This document shows, one piece after another, positions 41,698-50,041 of a DNA stretch of 64,000 nucleotides. Position numbers and translations under genes: made by a program. The notes under the pieces were generated by a model. It did not search any database. It was not told the DNA's origin and was given only the letters and a program-made list of their open reading frames with translations. The first letter of the stretch is position 1, and each line of letters begins with the position of its first letter. Source of the DNA: DASPWW01 sp963841715 (lineage in GTDB: Bacteria > Actinomycetota > Thermoleophilia > Solirubrobacterales > 70-9); assembly GCA_963841715.1 (NCBI GenBank), contig CAWJDP010000001.1:620001-684000 (forward strand). Reading direction: 5' to 3'.

Positions 41698-42975
41698 ATG
41701 ACCGAGATCGCAACCATCCACGCTCGCCAGATCTTCGACAGCCGCGGCAACCCAACGGTCGAGGTCGACCTGGCGCTCGCCTCGGACGCCACAGGGCGCG
41801 CCGCGGTCCCGTCCGGCGCGTCGACCGGGAGCCGCGAAGCGCTTGAGCTCAGGGATGGCGACGGTCCGTTCGGCGGCAAGGGCGTGAGCCAAGCGCTCGC
41901 AAACGTGAGCGGAGAGATCTCCGAGTCGGTAGTCGGCCGCAAGATGGACAGCCAGCGTCAGCTCGACGAGTCCTTGGTCGAGCTCGATGGAACCGAGGGC
42001 AAGTCGCGTCTAGGCGCGAACGCCATCCTTGGTGTGTCGATGGCATATGCCCGCGCCGCCGCGGCCGAGCTGGGTCTCCCGCTGTGGCGGCACCTGGCGG
42101 ACGGGCGTGACCCGGTCCTCCCCGTGCCAACGATGAACGTCCTCAACGGCGGCGTCCACGCCGCCAATCCGATCGACTTTCAAGAGTTCATGATCGCGCC
42201 AGTGGGCGCGAGCTCGTTCGCGGAGGCCGTCCGAGTCGGTGCCGAGATCTACCAGCGCCTGAACACGACCCTCGGCGAGCAAGGCCTGGCCGCTGGAGTG
42301 GGCGACGAAGGCGGGTTCGCTCCACCGCTCGAGGACAACGAGGCGCCATTGCAGCTCTTGCTGACGGCCATCGAAGGAGCTGGGTACTCGCCCGGCGACG
42401 ATGTTGCGATCTGCCTTGACCCGGCGGCGAGTGAGTTCTTCGAAGACGGCATGTACGAGCTCGCCGGCGAGAAGCGATCGCTGTCCGCACCGGAGATGGT
42501 CGACTACTGGGCGACCATTGCCGAGCGCTACCCCGTGCTCTCACTCGAGGATGGGATGGCGGAGGGCGACTGGGACGGCTGGAGGCAGCTGACGGATCGG
42601 CTCGGCGAGCGCCTGCAGCTCGTTGGTGACGACATCTTCGTCACCAACCCGGCGATCCTGCAGGAGGGAATCGACCGCGGGATCGCCAACTCGATTCTGA
42701 TCAAGCTGAACCAGATCGGGACCGTGACCGAGACCCTCGACACGATCGAGCTCGCGAGAGAGAACGACTACCGCTGCGTGATCTCGCACCGGTCCGGTGA
42801 GACCGAGGACACCTTCATCGCCGACTTCGCCGTCGCCACGGCAGCGGGTCAGATCAAGACCGGCGCGCCCGCGCGATCCGAGCGGGTCGCGAAGTACAAC
42901 CAGCTGCTGCGGATCGAGGAGGAGCTCGAAGACGGCGCCAGTTACGCCGGACGCTCGGCCGTCGCGCTCGTCTGA
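41698..42975 (+). CDS. eno: Enolase
   Basis: A 425-residue glycolytic enzyme that converts 2-phosphoglycerate to phosphoenolpyruvate. N-terminal signature ARQIFDSRGNPTVEVD, the loop VPSGASTGSREALELRDGD, catalytic Glu in GDEGGFAPP, metal-binding SLEDGMAEGDW, and Lys in LIKLNQIGTVTET with His in VISHRSGETEDT. It is complete and appears active. It stands alone at the start of an accessory region with stress genes, not in the common mazG-eno-divIC context, so a second enolase may exist elsewhere. A TACGCT hexamer lies 26 bases upstream. Confidence 0.96.
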   Translation: MTEIATIHARQIFDSRGNPTVEVDLALASDATGRAAVPSGASTGSREALELRDGDGPFGGKGVSQALANVSGEISESVVGRKMDSQRQLDESLVELDGTEGKSRLGANAILGVSMAYARAAAAELGLPLWRHLADGRDPVLPVPTMNVLNGGVHAANPIDFQEFMIAPVGASSFAEAVRVGAEIYQRLNTTLGEQGLAAGVGDEGGFAPPLEDNEAPLQLLLTAIEGAGYSPGDDVAICLDPAASEFFEDGMYELAGEKRSLSAPEMVDYWATIAERYPVLSLEDGMAEGDWDGWRQLTDRLGERLQLVGDDIFVTNPAILQEGIDRGIANSILIKLNQIGTVTETLDTIELARENDYRCVISHRSGETEDTFIADFAVATAAGQIKTGAPARSERVAKYNQLLRIEEELEDGASYAGRSAVALV

Positions 42976-43002
42976 TCCTAGGGCGCGACCTCTGCCGCAG
43001 CT

Positions 43003-43500
43003 TCACCCACCGGCGTCCTTCGCCTCGACGTGGCGCTCGAGGGCCACACCGAGCTCGCGCTCCGCCGCGTCCCTGTCCGCCCAGCCCTCGATCGCGGTCA
43101 CCTTGGCGGGTTCGAGGTCCTTGTAGACGGAGAAGAAATGCTCGATCTCCTCGCGAACGCGGACTGAGATGTCGTCGAGCTCGCGAACCTCCCGCCACTC
43201 CTCATCATGCAGAGGGACACATAGGACCTTGTCGTCTACCCCGGCCTCATCGCGCATCTGAAAGACCCCGATCGGCCGGACATCGATCCGGCAGCCGGGA
43301 AAGGTCGGCTCGCTCAGGAGGACGAGCGCGTCAACGTGGCGACCGTCCTCCGTCCTCGTTCCCTCGATGAACCCGTAGTCGGTGGGGAACACCACCGACG
43401 CGAAGACATGCCGGTCGAGCTTCAGTGCGCCGGTCTTCTCGTCGTACTCGTACTTGTTGCGACTGCCCTGGGGGACCTCGACGTAACAGCTCAGCTCCAC
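43003..43500 (-). CDS. ppa: Inorganic pyrophosphatase (family I) with altered active-site motif
   Basis: A 165-residue soluble family I pyrophosphatase. It shows VPQGSRNKYEYDEKTGALKL, VFPTDYGFIEGTRTEDG and DDKVLCVPLHDEEW plus YKDLEPAK. The family signature D-x-D-x-x-D is changed to DGRHVD: the middle Asp, proposed as a general base in the well-studied enzymes, is Arg. The other metal-binding residues appear kept. Enzyme activity could be lower or use another base. Its partners are uncertain; pyrophosphate hydrolysis drives biosynthesis, and enolase is convergent. Confidence 0.88.
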   Translation of the reverse strand: MELSCYVEVPQGSRNKYEYDEKTGALKLDRHVFASVVFPTDYGFIEGTRTEDGRHVDALVLLSEPTFPGCRIDVRPIGVFQMRDEAGVDDKVLCVPLHDEEWREVRELDDISVRVREEIEHFFSVYKDLEPAKVTAIEGWADRDAAERELGVALERHVEAKDAGG

Positions 43501-43695
43501 CGCGTCTCCTTTGCACTCGACTTCGATCGCCAGAAGCCATCAGCGTCCGTGATGACGCGGTTGAGGGCGAGCTTCATCGCCGCACGGCCAGTCTAAGTAC
43601 TGGGATAACCAGCTGTATCCTCATTCTGGAGGCGATGAGGCTCGCCTAATTACCCGCGCTGATGGCGCTGATGGCCTCTATGAACGGAGGTCGTG

Positions 43696-45285
43696 ATGCA
43701 CCCGCGCTCAGCAGCCTCAGCACTACAGCCGCCACCAGCGAACGAGGCGCTTGAGGGTCGGCCGAGCGTCCTATTCGGACGCATCGACGAGACTCCCCCA
43801 CTCTCCGAGGAGCCCCCGGCGTCGTTTGCCGACCTAAACCTCGATCAGGTCGTCGAAGCGATCACCGCCGGGCGCGACGAGTATCACCTCGAGCCGTTCT
43901 TCTTCACCCCGCTGAGCTCGGTGGCCGGAGTCGAGTTCCGCCACGAAGTGCTCCGGGACTTGGAGGAGGAAGAGCCACGCGACTCGATCGAACGCTTCGC
44001 CCAGGGGATGCGTGCGGTTCGGAGGCGACTCGCGCAGCGAGACGAGCTCCGCCACTCCTCCCAGCAGAAGGCGTGGTTCCTCTCCGCCGCCAACAAGTAC
44101 TGCGAAACCGTTGCGACTCTCGCCGAGGGACTGCGCGATGCGGAGATCGGGTCGCCTGGACTGCTCTCGCTCGCCGACTACCTCGATGCCTACGTCCAAT
44201 CCGACCGGTTCGCCGGCCTTGTCCACGATGCCCACTCGGCACGGGAGCGGCTTGCGGGCATCCGCTATCGACTTCACATCAAGGGGGGCCGAATCACGGT
44301 GAGCGCCTACGAGCACGAACCGGCCTACACCGAGAAGGTCGAGGCGACGTTTGAGAAGTTCAGGCAGGGCGAAGCACGGGACTACCGCTCCAGGTTCCCA
44401 GACCCGCCCGCCATGAACCACGTCGAGGAGGCGATCCTCGACCTGGTCGTTCAGCTCTGTTCCGACGAGTTCGCGGAGCTCGACAGCTTTTGCGAGCGAC
44501 ACGCTGCCTTCGTCGACGAGATCGTGGTCACCTTCGACCGCGAGGTGCAGTTCTACCTCGCATTCCTCGAGCACCGTGACCGCCTCCGCGAGGTCGGTCT
44601 CGAGTGCGCCTACCCCGAGATCGCCGATGGGCCACGAGAGATTCGCGCCCGTGGGGCCTTCGACATCGCCCTCGCCGGCACGCTGCTCGGCGCGAGCCGC
44701 GCGCCGATATTGAACGACTTCGCGCTCGCTGACCCCGAGCAGATCCTCGTCGTCACGGGACCGAACCACGGAGGCAAGACGACGTTCGCGCGCATGTTCG
44801 GCCAGCTCCACGATCTGGCGGCGATCGGCCTTCCGGTTCCCGCCCGAGAGGCGAAGCTAGGGCTGTGCGACGGGCTTCACACCCATTTCGAGAAGGAGGA
44901 GGACCTAGCGACGGGTAGCGGCAAGCTCCAGGACGACCTGGAGCGGATTCACGGCATCGTCGAGCGGGTAACGAGCCGAAGCGTCGTGGTGATGAACGAG
45001 AGCTTGACCAGCACGACCGTCGAGGATGCGCGCCGGCTGGGCCAGGTGGTGCTCGAGGAGCTGATCGACCGCGGTGTCCGGGGCGTCTATGTGACCTTCA
45101 TCGACGAGCTGGCCCAGCTCAGTGATGCGACGGTGAGCATGGTCGCCACGGTCCCGCCGGACGACCCGGCCGGCCGCACCTATCGTGTCGTCCGAAGGCC
45201 TCCCGACGGAAGGGCGTACGCGTTGGCGATCGCCGACAAGTACGGCCTCTCCTACGAGCAGCTGAAGGGACGCCTGGGCTCATGA
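43696..45285 (+). CDS. MutS-family ATPase (MutS-like, lacking mismatch-recognition domain), first of a pair
   Basis: A 529-residue protein with only the core/clamp-like helical region (about 80-340) and C-terminal MutS ATPase domain. Walker A is GPNHGGKT (355-362) and the next segment HFEKEEDLATGSGKLQDDLERI matches MutS DDLAxGxST. Walker B reads VVVMNESLTST, with Asn434 instead of Asp before Glu435. The N-terminal mismatch-binding domain and connector of MutS1 are absent. ATG 43696 has GGAGG five bases upstream. Stop overlaps the next MutS-like gene (ATGA). Function unknown; DNA junction handling is likely by family. Confidence 0.88.
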   Translation: MHPRSAASALQPPPANEALEGRPSVLFGRIDETPPLSEEPPASFADLNLDQVVEAITAGRDEYHLEPFFFTPLSSVAGVEFRHEVLRDLEEEEPRDSIERFAQGMRAVRRRLAQRDELRHSSQQKAWFLSAANKYCETVATLAEGLRDAEIGSPGLLSLADYLDAYVQSDRFAGLVHDAHSARERLAGIRYRLHIKGGRITVSAYEHEPAYTEKVEATFEKFRQGEARDYRSRFPDPPAMNHVEEAILDLVVQLCSDEFAELDSFCERHAAFVDEIVVTFDREVQFYLAFLEHRDRLREVGLECAYPEIADGPREIRARGAFDIALAGTLLGASRAPILNDFALADPEQILVVTGPNHGGKTTFARMFGQLHDLAAIGLPVPAREAKLGLCDGLHTHFEKEEDLATGSGKLQDDLERIHGIVERVTSRSVVVMNESLTSTTVEDARRLGQVVLEELIDRGVRGVYVTFIDELAQLSDATVSMVATVPPDDPAGRTYRVVRRPPDGRAYALAIADKYGLSYEQLKGRLGS

Positions 45286-46775
45286 AGGCACATCTCATGC
45301 ATAGGGACCGCGATTTCGAGGTCGGCAGCGGCGTGACACCCAATGCAAACGAGCTGACCCAGGACCTAGAGCTCGAGCGAATGCTCGAGGCGATGTCCCG
45401 AGGCGACGAATTCGTCCACGAGGTGGCGAGCGCCGGGATTCTCTCGAGCCTCGTCGATACCGACGCGATCGCCTACCGGCAGGACGTCGTTCGCGACTGC
45501 CTCGAGAACCCCCAGGTCATCCGCGATCTCTACGCCCTCGCCGTGGAGGCAGCGCAGCAGGGCCGCAGGAGCTCGATCGGGCTCTATGCATACTCACCCG
45601 GGACCGTGGTGTCGAGCTCGGTTCGGGCCCTCGAGGACCTCGTCGGGCGGCTCGAGAGCCTGCGGCGCCTCGCCGAACGGCACGTCGGAGGGTTCCGCTC
45701 GGAGGGGTTTCAGACGCTGTTCGCGATGCTCACCCGGGAGCTCAGCGATTCCTACCTCGACGAGGTCCGCAAGCACCTGAAGCAGCTCCGATTCAGGCAT
45801 GGGATGACGCTGAGCGCGCGACTCGGCAACGGCAACCGCGGAATCGACTACCAGCTTCATGCAACCAGGCCCCCGAACTGGCGGGAGCGGCTGCCGTTTG
45901 CCGATCGCACTCCCTATGTCTGGGAGCTGCCCGAGCGCGATGAATCCGGAGCCCGAGCATTGAGCGAGTTGCGTGACCGCGCCGTCAACGGGGCTGCCAA
46001 CGTCCTGAGGCAGTCCGCCGACCACGTGCTTTCGTTCTTCCGGATGCTGTACACCGAGCTCGCGTTCTACATCGGCTGCGTCAACCTGCACGAGCGCCTG
46101 GTCGCGAAGGGCCTCCCTGTGTCGCTTCCGACTGTCTCCAGCGCGCAGGGCTTGGCGCTCTCGGCTGAGGATCTGTACGACGTCAGCCTCGGCCTGGCGC
46201 GCTCCGCTCCTCCCGTTGCAAACGGGCTCGCCGCGGACGGGAAGCAGATGGTGTTGATCACCGGAGCGAACCAGGGCGGCAAGTCAACCTTCCTGCGCAG
46301 CCTCGGGCAGGCTCAGCTGATGGCTCAGGCCGGCATGTTCGTCGGCGCCGCGGCGTTGTCCCTCGCCGTTCGCGACGGCGTCTTCACGCACTTCAAGCGC
46401 GAGGAGGACGAAACCATGGAAAGCGGCAAGCTCGACGAGGAGCTCGCGCGGATGAGCGAGATGGTTGGGCACCTGCGACCGGACTCCCTCGTCCTGTCGA
46501 ACGAATCTTTCGCGTCGACCAACGAAGTCGAAGGCGCGGAGATCGCACGGCAGATTCTGAGCGCGTTGACCGAGTCCGGCGTTCGCATCCTCGCCGTCAC
46601 GCACATGTTCGACTTGGCCGAGAGCCTCTACTCGGCTGACGGCAAAACGACGCTCTTCCTGCGCGCCGAGAGGCGCCACGACGGCACTCGCACGTTCCGG
46701 ATCGTTGAGGCAAGGCCACAGGCGACCAGCTATGGAACCGACGTATACCGACGCGTCTTCGAGCGTGCGCTGTGA
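45282..46775 (+). CDS. MutS-family ATPase, second of a pair
   Basis: A 497-residue paralogue of the gene before it, with which it is translationally coupled. An all-helical N-terminal half (residues 20-320) precedes the ATPase domain: Walker A TGANQGGKST (327-336), then FKREEDETMESGKLDEELARM, and Walker B LVLSNESFAST with Asn407-Glu408. The same Asp to Asn change occurs in the first protein. The two probably form a heterodimer, as eukaryotic MutS homologues do. No mismatch-binding domain is present, so classical mismatch repair is unlikely. Confidence 0.87.
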   Translation: MKAHLMHRDRDFEVGSGVTPNANELTQDLELERMLEAMSRGDEFVHEVASAGILSSLVDTDAIAYRQDVVRDCLENPQVIRDLYALAVEAAQQGRRSSIGLYAYSPGTVVSSSVRALEDLVGRLESLRRLAERHVGGFRSEGFQTLFAMLTRELSDSYLDEVRKHLKQLRFRHGMTLSARLGNGNRGIDYQLHATRPPNWRERLPFADRTPYVWELPERDESGARALSELRDRAVNGAANVLRQSADHVLSFFRMLYTELAFYIGCVNLHERLVAKGLPVSLPTVSSAQGLALSAEDLYDVSLGLARSAPPVANGLAADGKQMVLITGANQGGKSTFLRSLGQAQLMAQAGMFVGAAALSLAVRDGVFTHFKREEDETMESGKLDEELARMSEMVGHLRPDSLVLSNESFASTNEVEGAEIARQILSALTESGVRILAVTHMFDLAESLYSADGKTTLFLRAERRHDGTRTFRIVEARPQATSYGTDVYRRVFERAL

Positions 46776-46933
46776 TGCGTTTGCCCGGCCACATCCCGGT
46801 CGGAAGCAGCGCAGGAGCTTGGTAGGGTTCGCGCCAGCCAGATGAGGCTCTGGTGGGGCGTCGCCCCGAACGGCCGCCTGCCGGCTGATGGCTTCTACTG
46901 ACATCGCAAGCGATGCAGAAGGAGTCTCGGGTC
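46776..46933 (+). promoter_or_regulatory. Upstream region of the Hyf-like operon with a palindrome
   Basis: A 158-base non-coding stretch. GGGGCGTCGCCCC at 46855-46867 is a 6-1-6 palindrome centred about 70 bases before the operon start, a candidate operator. AAGGAG at 46919-46924 lies nine bases before the chosen GTG. No clear promoter hexamers were found. Confidence 0.4.
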
Positions 46934-48565
46934 GTGCCCACTCTGCAGGACTGGCAGATTCAGTTTTTCCAGGTCGGGACGGTCCTGCTCCTCTCCCCCC
47001 TCGTCATGGGCTTCATCGCGCGGGCGGAAGCAATCGTCCAGATGCGGCGTGGGCCGCGGCTGCTGCAGCCGTACTACGACATTGCGAAGTCACTCCGCAA
47101 GGAGACCGTCCTCCCCAATGACGCGGGGCCCGTCTTCCGCGCGGCGCCCTACATCGCGATCGCCGGGTACGCGACCGTCCCGCTCCTGATCCCGGTCCTG
47201 ACCACCTTCCCGCTCCCGCTCGGGTACATGGGCGACATCCTCGGAGGCGGCTTCATTCTCGGGATGGCGAGCTTCGCGGTCTCGCTTGCCGCCATCGACA
47301 GCGGCAGCCCGTTCGCCCAGCTCGGCTCCAGCCGACTGCGGAGCTTCGGCGCCCTCGGCGAACCGACGATCCTGTTCGTGATCTTCACCGTCGCTCTCAC
47401 CACCCACACGGACCTTCCATACGCGCTCGTCGAGACGCTTCGCTCGTCGGCGGTCGAGGTCCTTCGCCCCTCGCACCTTCTGATCATCGCGGCCTTCTTC
47501 GTCGTTCTGCTGACCGAGACGGGGAGGATCCCGGTCGAAAATCACGGATCGACGCTCGAGTTCGGGATGATCGAGGAGGCGAGGACCCTCGAGCACTCGG
47601 GGCCGGGCTACGCACTGTTGCGCTTGGGCTCCTCGATGAAGCAGCTGATCCTGTTCGTGATCTTCATGAACGTCCTCGTCCTTCCGTGGGGGCTGGCGGG
47701 CGACGCGCGCCTCGACCACATCTTGCTCGCGATCGTCGTCTTGATGGGCAAGGCGGCGCTCGTCGGGCTCGTCATCGTCGGGGTCGAGTCGGCGTTCGCC
47801 AAGCTGCGCCTCTACAAGATCCCCGAGTTCACGGTCGCCGGGTTCCTGCTCGCCGTGCTGGCGGTGGTCACGTTCGTCTTCGAGCGCGAGTTCGGCAACG
47901 AGAAGCTGACGGTGTACGGAGCGTTCGCCAGCGTGATCGCGGTCGGCGTGCTGTTGCTCGCCTTCGGCATGCTCCGCTCTCAGGACATCTGGGAGCAGCT
48001 GCGCCTGTACAGCGGCGGCTCCGCGCTCGTCGCCGTGCTCGCGTTTGCCGCCGCGGCGACCGGACACGGGGACACGCTCTACGCGCTCGGCGCGGTGACG
48101 ATCGGCTTCAAGGCGCTGGTGGTTCCGTTCGGGATCGGGATCGTGTTGCGCCGGCTCGACGTCCCAACACGTGTGCCGTCGCAACTCGGGGTGCCAAGCA
48201 TGGTCCTGCTGGGCATCGGCCTCTCGAGCTTCGCCTTCCTGGCCATATCGCAACTCGACATCGAGCGGCCTGGCGGCGCGGTTCCGCTCTCCGCGCTGGC
48301 GGTCGCGGTCGCGGTCATCCTCGTCGCCTTCCTGCTCATGGTCTCACGGCCCTATGCGCCGTCTCAGCTGCTCGGCTTCCTGGTGCTCGAGAACGGCGCC
48401 TCCCTCGCCGGTCTCGTGATCGCTCCGGGCCTGCCGCTGATCCTCGCGCTCCTGCTCCTCTTCGACCTCTTCGTCGGCGTCTTGGTGTTCGTGATTCTCG
48501 TTCAGTACCTCGCCGTGCATCAAGAGGCGGTCGAAACCCATGTCCTCGACCGGTTGCGAGGCTGA
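46934..48565 (+). CDS. HyfC-HyfE fusion membrane subunit of a hydrogenase-related complex
   Basis: A 543-residue protein with about 15 helices that joins two subunits usually separate. The first 290 residues are like HyfC/HycD/NuoH: MGFIARAEAIVQMRRGPRLLQ, then LTETGRIPVENHGSTLEFGM and ESAFAKLRLYKIPEF. The rest is HyfE-like: YALGAVTIGFKALVVPFGIGI and RPYAPSQLLGFLVLENGASL to LAVHQEAVETHVLDRL. HyfC anchors the peripheral arm to the membrane; HyfE is like NuoK/MrpC. Start GTG 46934 is supported by AAGGAG nine bases upstream; ATG 46913 is the alternative. It is the first gene of a five-gene operon. Confidence 0.88.
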   Translation: MPTLQDWQIQFFQVGTVLLLSPLVMGFIARAEAIVQMRRGPRLLQPYYDIAKSLRKETVLPNDAGPVFRAAPYIAIAGYATVPLLIPVLTTFPLPLGYMGDILGGGFILGMASFAVSLAAIDSGSPFAQLGSSRLRSFGALGEPTILFVIFTVALTTHTDLPYALVETLRSSAVEVLRPSHLLIIAAFFVVLLTETGRIPVENHGSTLEFGMIEEARTLEHSGPGYALLRLGSSMKQLILFVIFMNVLVLPWGLAGDARLDHILLAIVVLMGKAALVGLVIVGVESAFAKLRLYKIPEFTVAGFLLAVLAVVTFVFEREFGNEKLTVYGAFASVIAVGVLLLAFGMLRSQDIWEQLRLYSGGSALVAVLAFAAAATGHGDTLYALGAVTIGFKALVVPFGIGIVLRRLDVPTRVPSQLGVPSMVLLGIGLSSFAFLAISQLDIERPGGAVPLSALAVAVAVILVAFLLMVSRPYAPSQLLGFLVLENGASLAGLVIAPGLPLILALLLLFDLFVGVLVFVILVQYLAVHQEAVETHVLDRLRG

Positions 48566-48568
48566 CAG

Positions 48569-50041
48569 ATGGGCTGGCTGCCGATTGCCCTGCTTCTGTT
48601 TCCGCTTGCCGCGGTCCCGGTCGCGCTCTTTGCGGCCCCCCGGATCGCACAGGCGACGACCGCCCTCGCGGGGCTCGCTGTCTTTGGACTCGCGGTCGCG
48701 GTGGCGATCCAGGTGCGCAACGGCGACGTGATCAGCGTCTTCGGCAGCTGGCTGCGGATCGACTCCCTCGGAGCTGTGTTTCTGCTCGCGACCGCGTTCA
48801 TCTACGCAAGCGCGGCCTTGTTCTCGATCGGCTACCTGCGCGCGGACGCCGCCCAGAGCGACTACCGGCCGTTCGCGCGCCGCTACTTCGCGTATCTGAA
48901 CCTCTTCGCCTGGACGATGCTGCTCGTCCCGCTCGTCAACGACTTCGCGATGCTGTGGATCGCCGTCGAGCTGACGACGATCGTCTCCGCTCTGTTGGTC
49001 GCGCTCGATCGCACCGACGCAGCGCTCGAGGCAGCCTGGAAGTACGTGCTGATCGCCTCGGCGGGCCTGGGCATCGCGCTGCTCGCCGTGATCCTCCTCT
49101 ACGCGGCGGGGACGGCGCAGCTCGGAAGCGACTTTCTGCCCCGGTTCTCGTCGTATCTCGACGCTGCGGGTTCGCTTCCGCCCGGCCCGGTCAAGGTCGC
49201 CTTCCTCTTCGCGGCGATCGGCTTCGGCACCAAGGCGGGGTTTGTGCCGGTGCATACGTGGTTGCCGGACGCCCACAGCGAGGCGCCGACGCCGGTCTCG
49301 GCGCTGCTCTCGGGGGCCCTCCTGTGCAGCGCCTTCTACGCGATCCTGCGCTTCTACCAGGTGGCGGCCGCAGTCGACGGCTCGTCCTTCCCGCGACATG
49401 TGTTGCTCGTCCTCGGCGCGGCCTCGCTTGCCCTCGCGGCGCTCTTCGTGCTCAGCCAACGCAACTACAAGCGCCTCCTCGCCTACTCGTCGATCGAGCA
49501 CATGGGAGTGATCGCCCTCGGAGTCGGCTTCGGGACTCCGCTTGCCGTCGCCGGCGCCCTCCTCCACGTGCTCAACCACGCCGCGGCCAAGGGCCTCGCC
49601 TTCTTCGGGGCGGGTTCGATCCTCCGGCGCTTCGACAGCAAGGAGATCGACGACGTCCACGACGCGGCGGCGGCTCTGCCGTGGAGCGGCCCGATGTTCC
49701 TCGCGGCCGCGCTGGCGTTGTCGGGCGTACCCATCTCCGGCGTCTTTCGGAGCGAGTTCCAGATCGTCGCCGGAGGCTTTCAAAAGCCTGCCTACGTCTG
49801 GGTCGCTCTGCTGATCGTCCTCGTCAACCTCGCGTTCTTCGGCGTGATCTGGCACGTCGGTCGCATGGTGCTCTCCGGCGAGGCGGGCGCCGATCCGCCC
49901 GAGCGCCGCGAAACAAGCCGATGGATGGTCGCAGCGATGCTCGCCTGCCTCGTGGTCGTGGTCGGCATCGGGTTGCACGTGCCCGACCCACTCAGCCAGC
50001 TCCTTACGCATGCAAGCGGCTCGCTCGAGGGGAGGCCGTGA
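48569..50041 (+). CDS. HyfF-like proton-translocating (antiporter-type) subunit
   Basis: A 490-residue protein of the NuoL/M/N-MrpA/D family with about 14 helices. Key segments: FAMLWIAVELTTIVSALLVAL, with the membrane glutamate, then AWKYVLIASAGLGIALLAV with the lysine, and FGTKAGFVPVHTWLPDAHSE followed by APTPVSALLSGALL, as well as KRLLAYSSIEHMGVIALGVG. These residues form the proton channel in complex I and group 4 hydrogenases. HyfF fits best by length and by position. It begins three bases after the HyfC-E gene stop and its own stop overlaps the large-subunit start (GTGA). Confidence 0.88.
   Translation: MGWLPIALLLFPLAAVPVALFAAPRIAQATTALAGLAVFGLAVAVAIQVRNGDVISVFGSWLRIDSLGAVFLLATAFIYASAALFSIGYLRADAAQSDYRPFARRYFAYLNLFAWTMLLVPLVNDFAMLWIAVELTTIVSALLVALDRTDAALEAAWKYVLIASAGLGIALLAVILLYAAGTAQLGSDFLPRFSSYLDAAGSLPPGPVKVAFLFAAIGFGTKAGFVPVHTWLPDAHSEAPTPVSALLSGALLCSAFYAILRFYQVAAAVDGSSFPRHVLLVLGAASLALAALFVLSQRNYKRLLAYSSIEHMGVIALGVGFGTPLAVAGALLHVLNHAAAKGLAFFGAGSILRRFDSKEIDDVHDAAAALPWSGPMFLAAALALSGVPISGVFRSEFQIVAGGFQKPAYVWVALLIVLVNLAFFGVIWHVGRMVLSGEAGADPPERRETSRWMVAAMLACLVVVVGIGLHVPDPLSQLLTHASGSLEGRP

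Noticed and set aside
43696..46775. Classical mismatch-repair MutS genes
   Set aside because: Both proteins lack the mismatch-binding and connector domains, have a changed Walker B, and have no MutL nearby.
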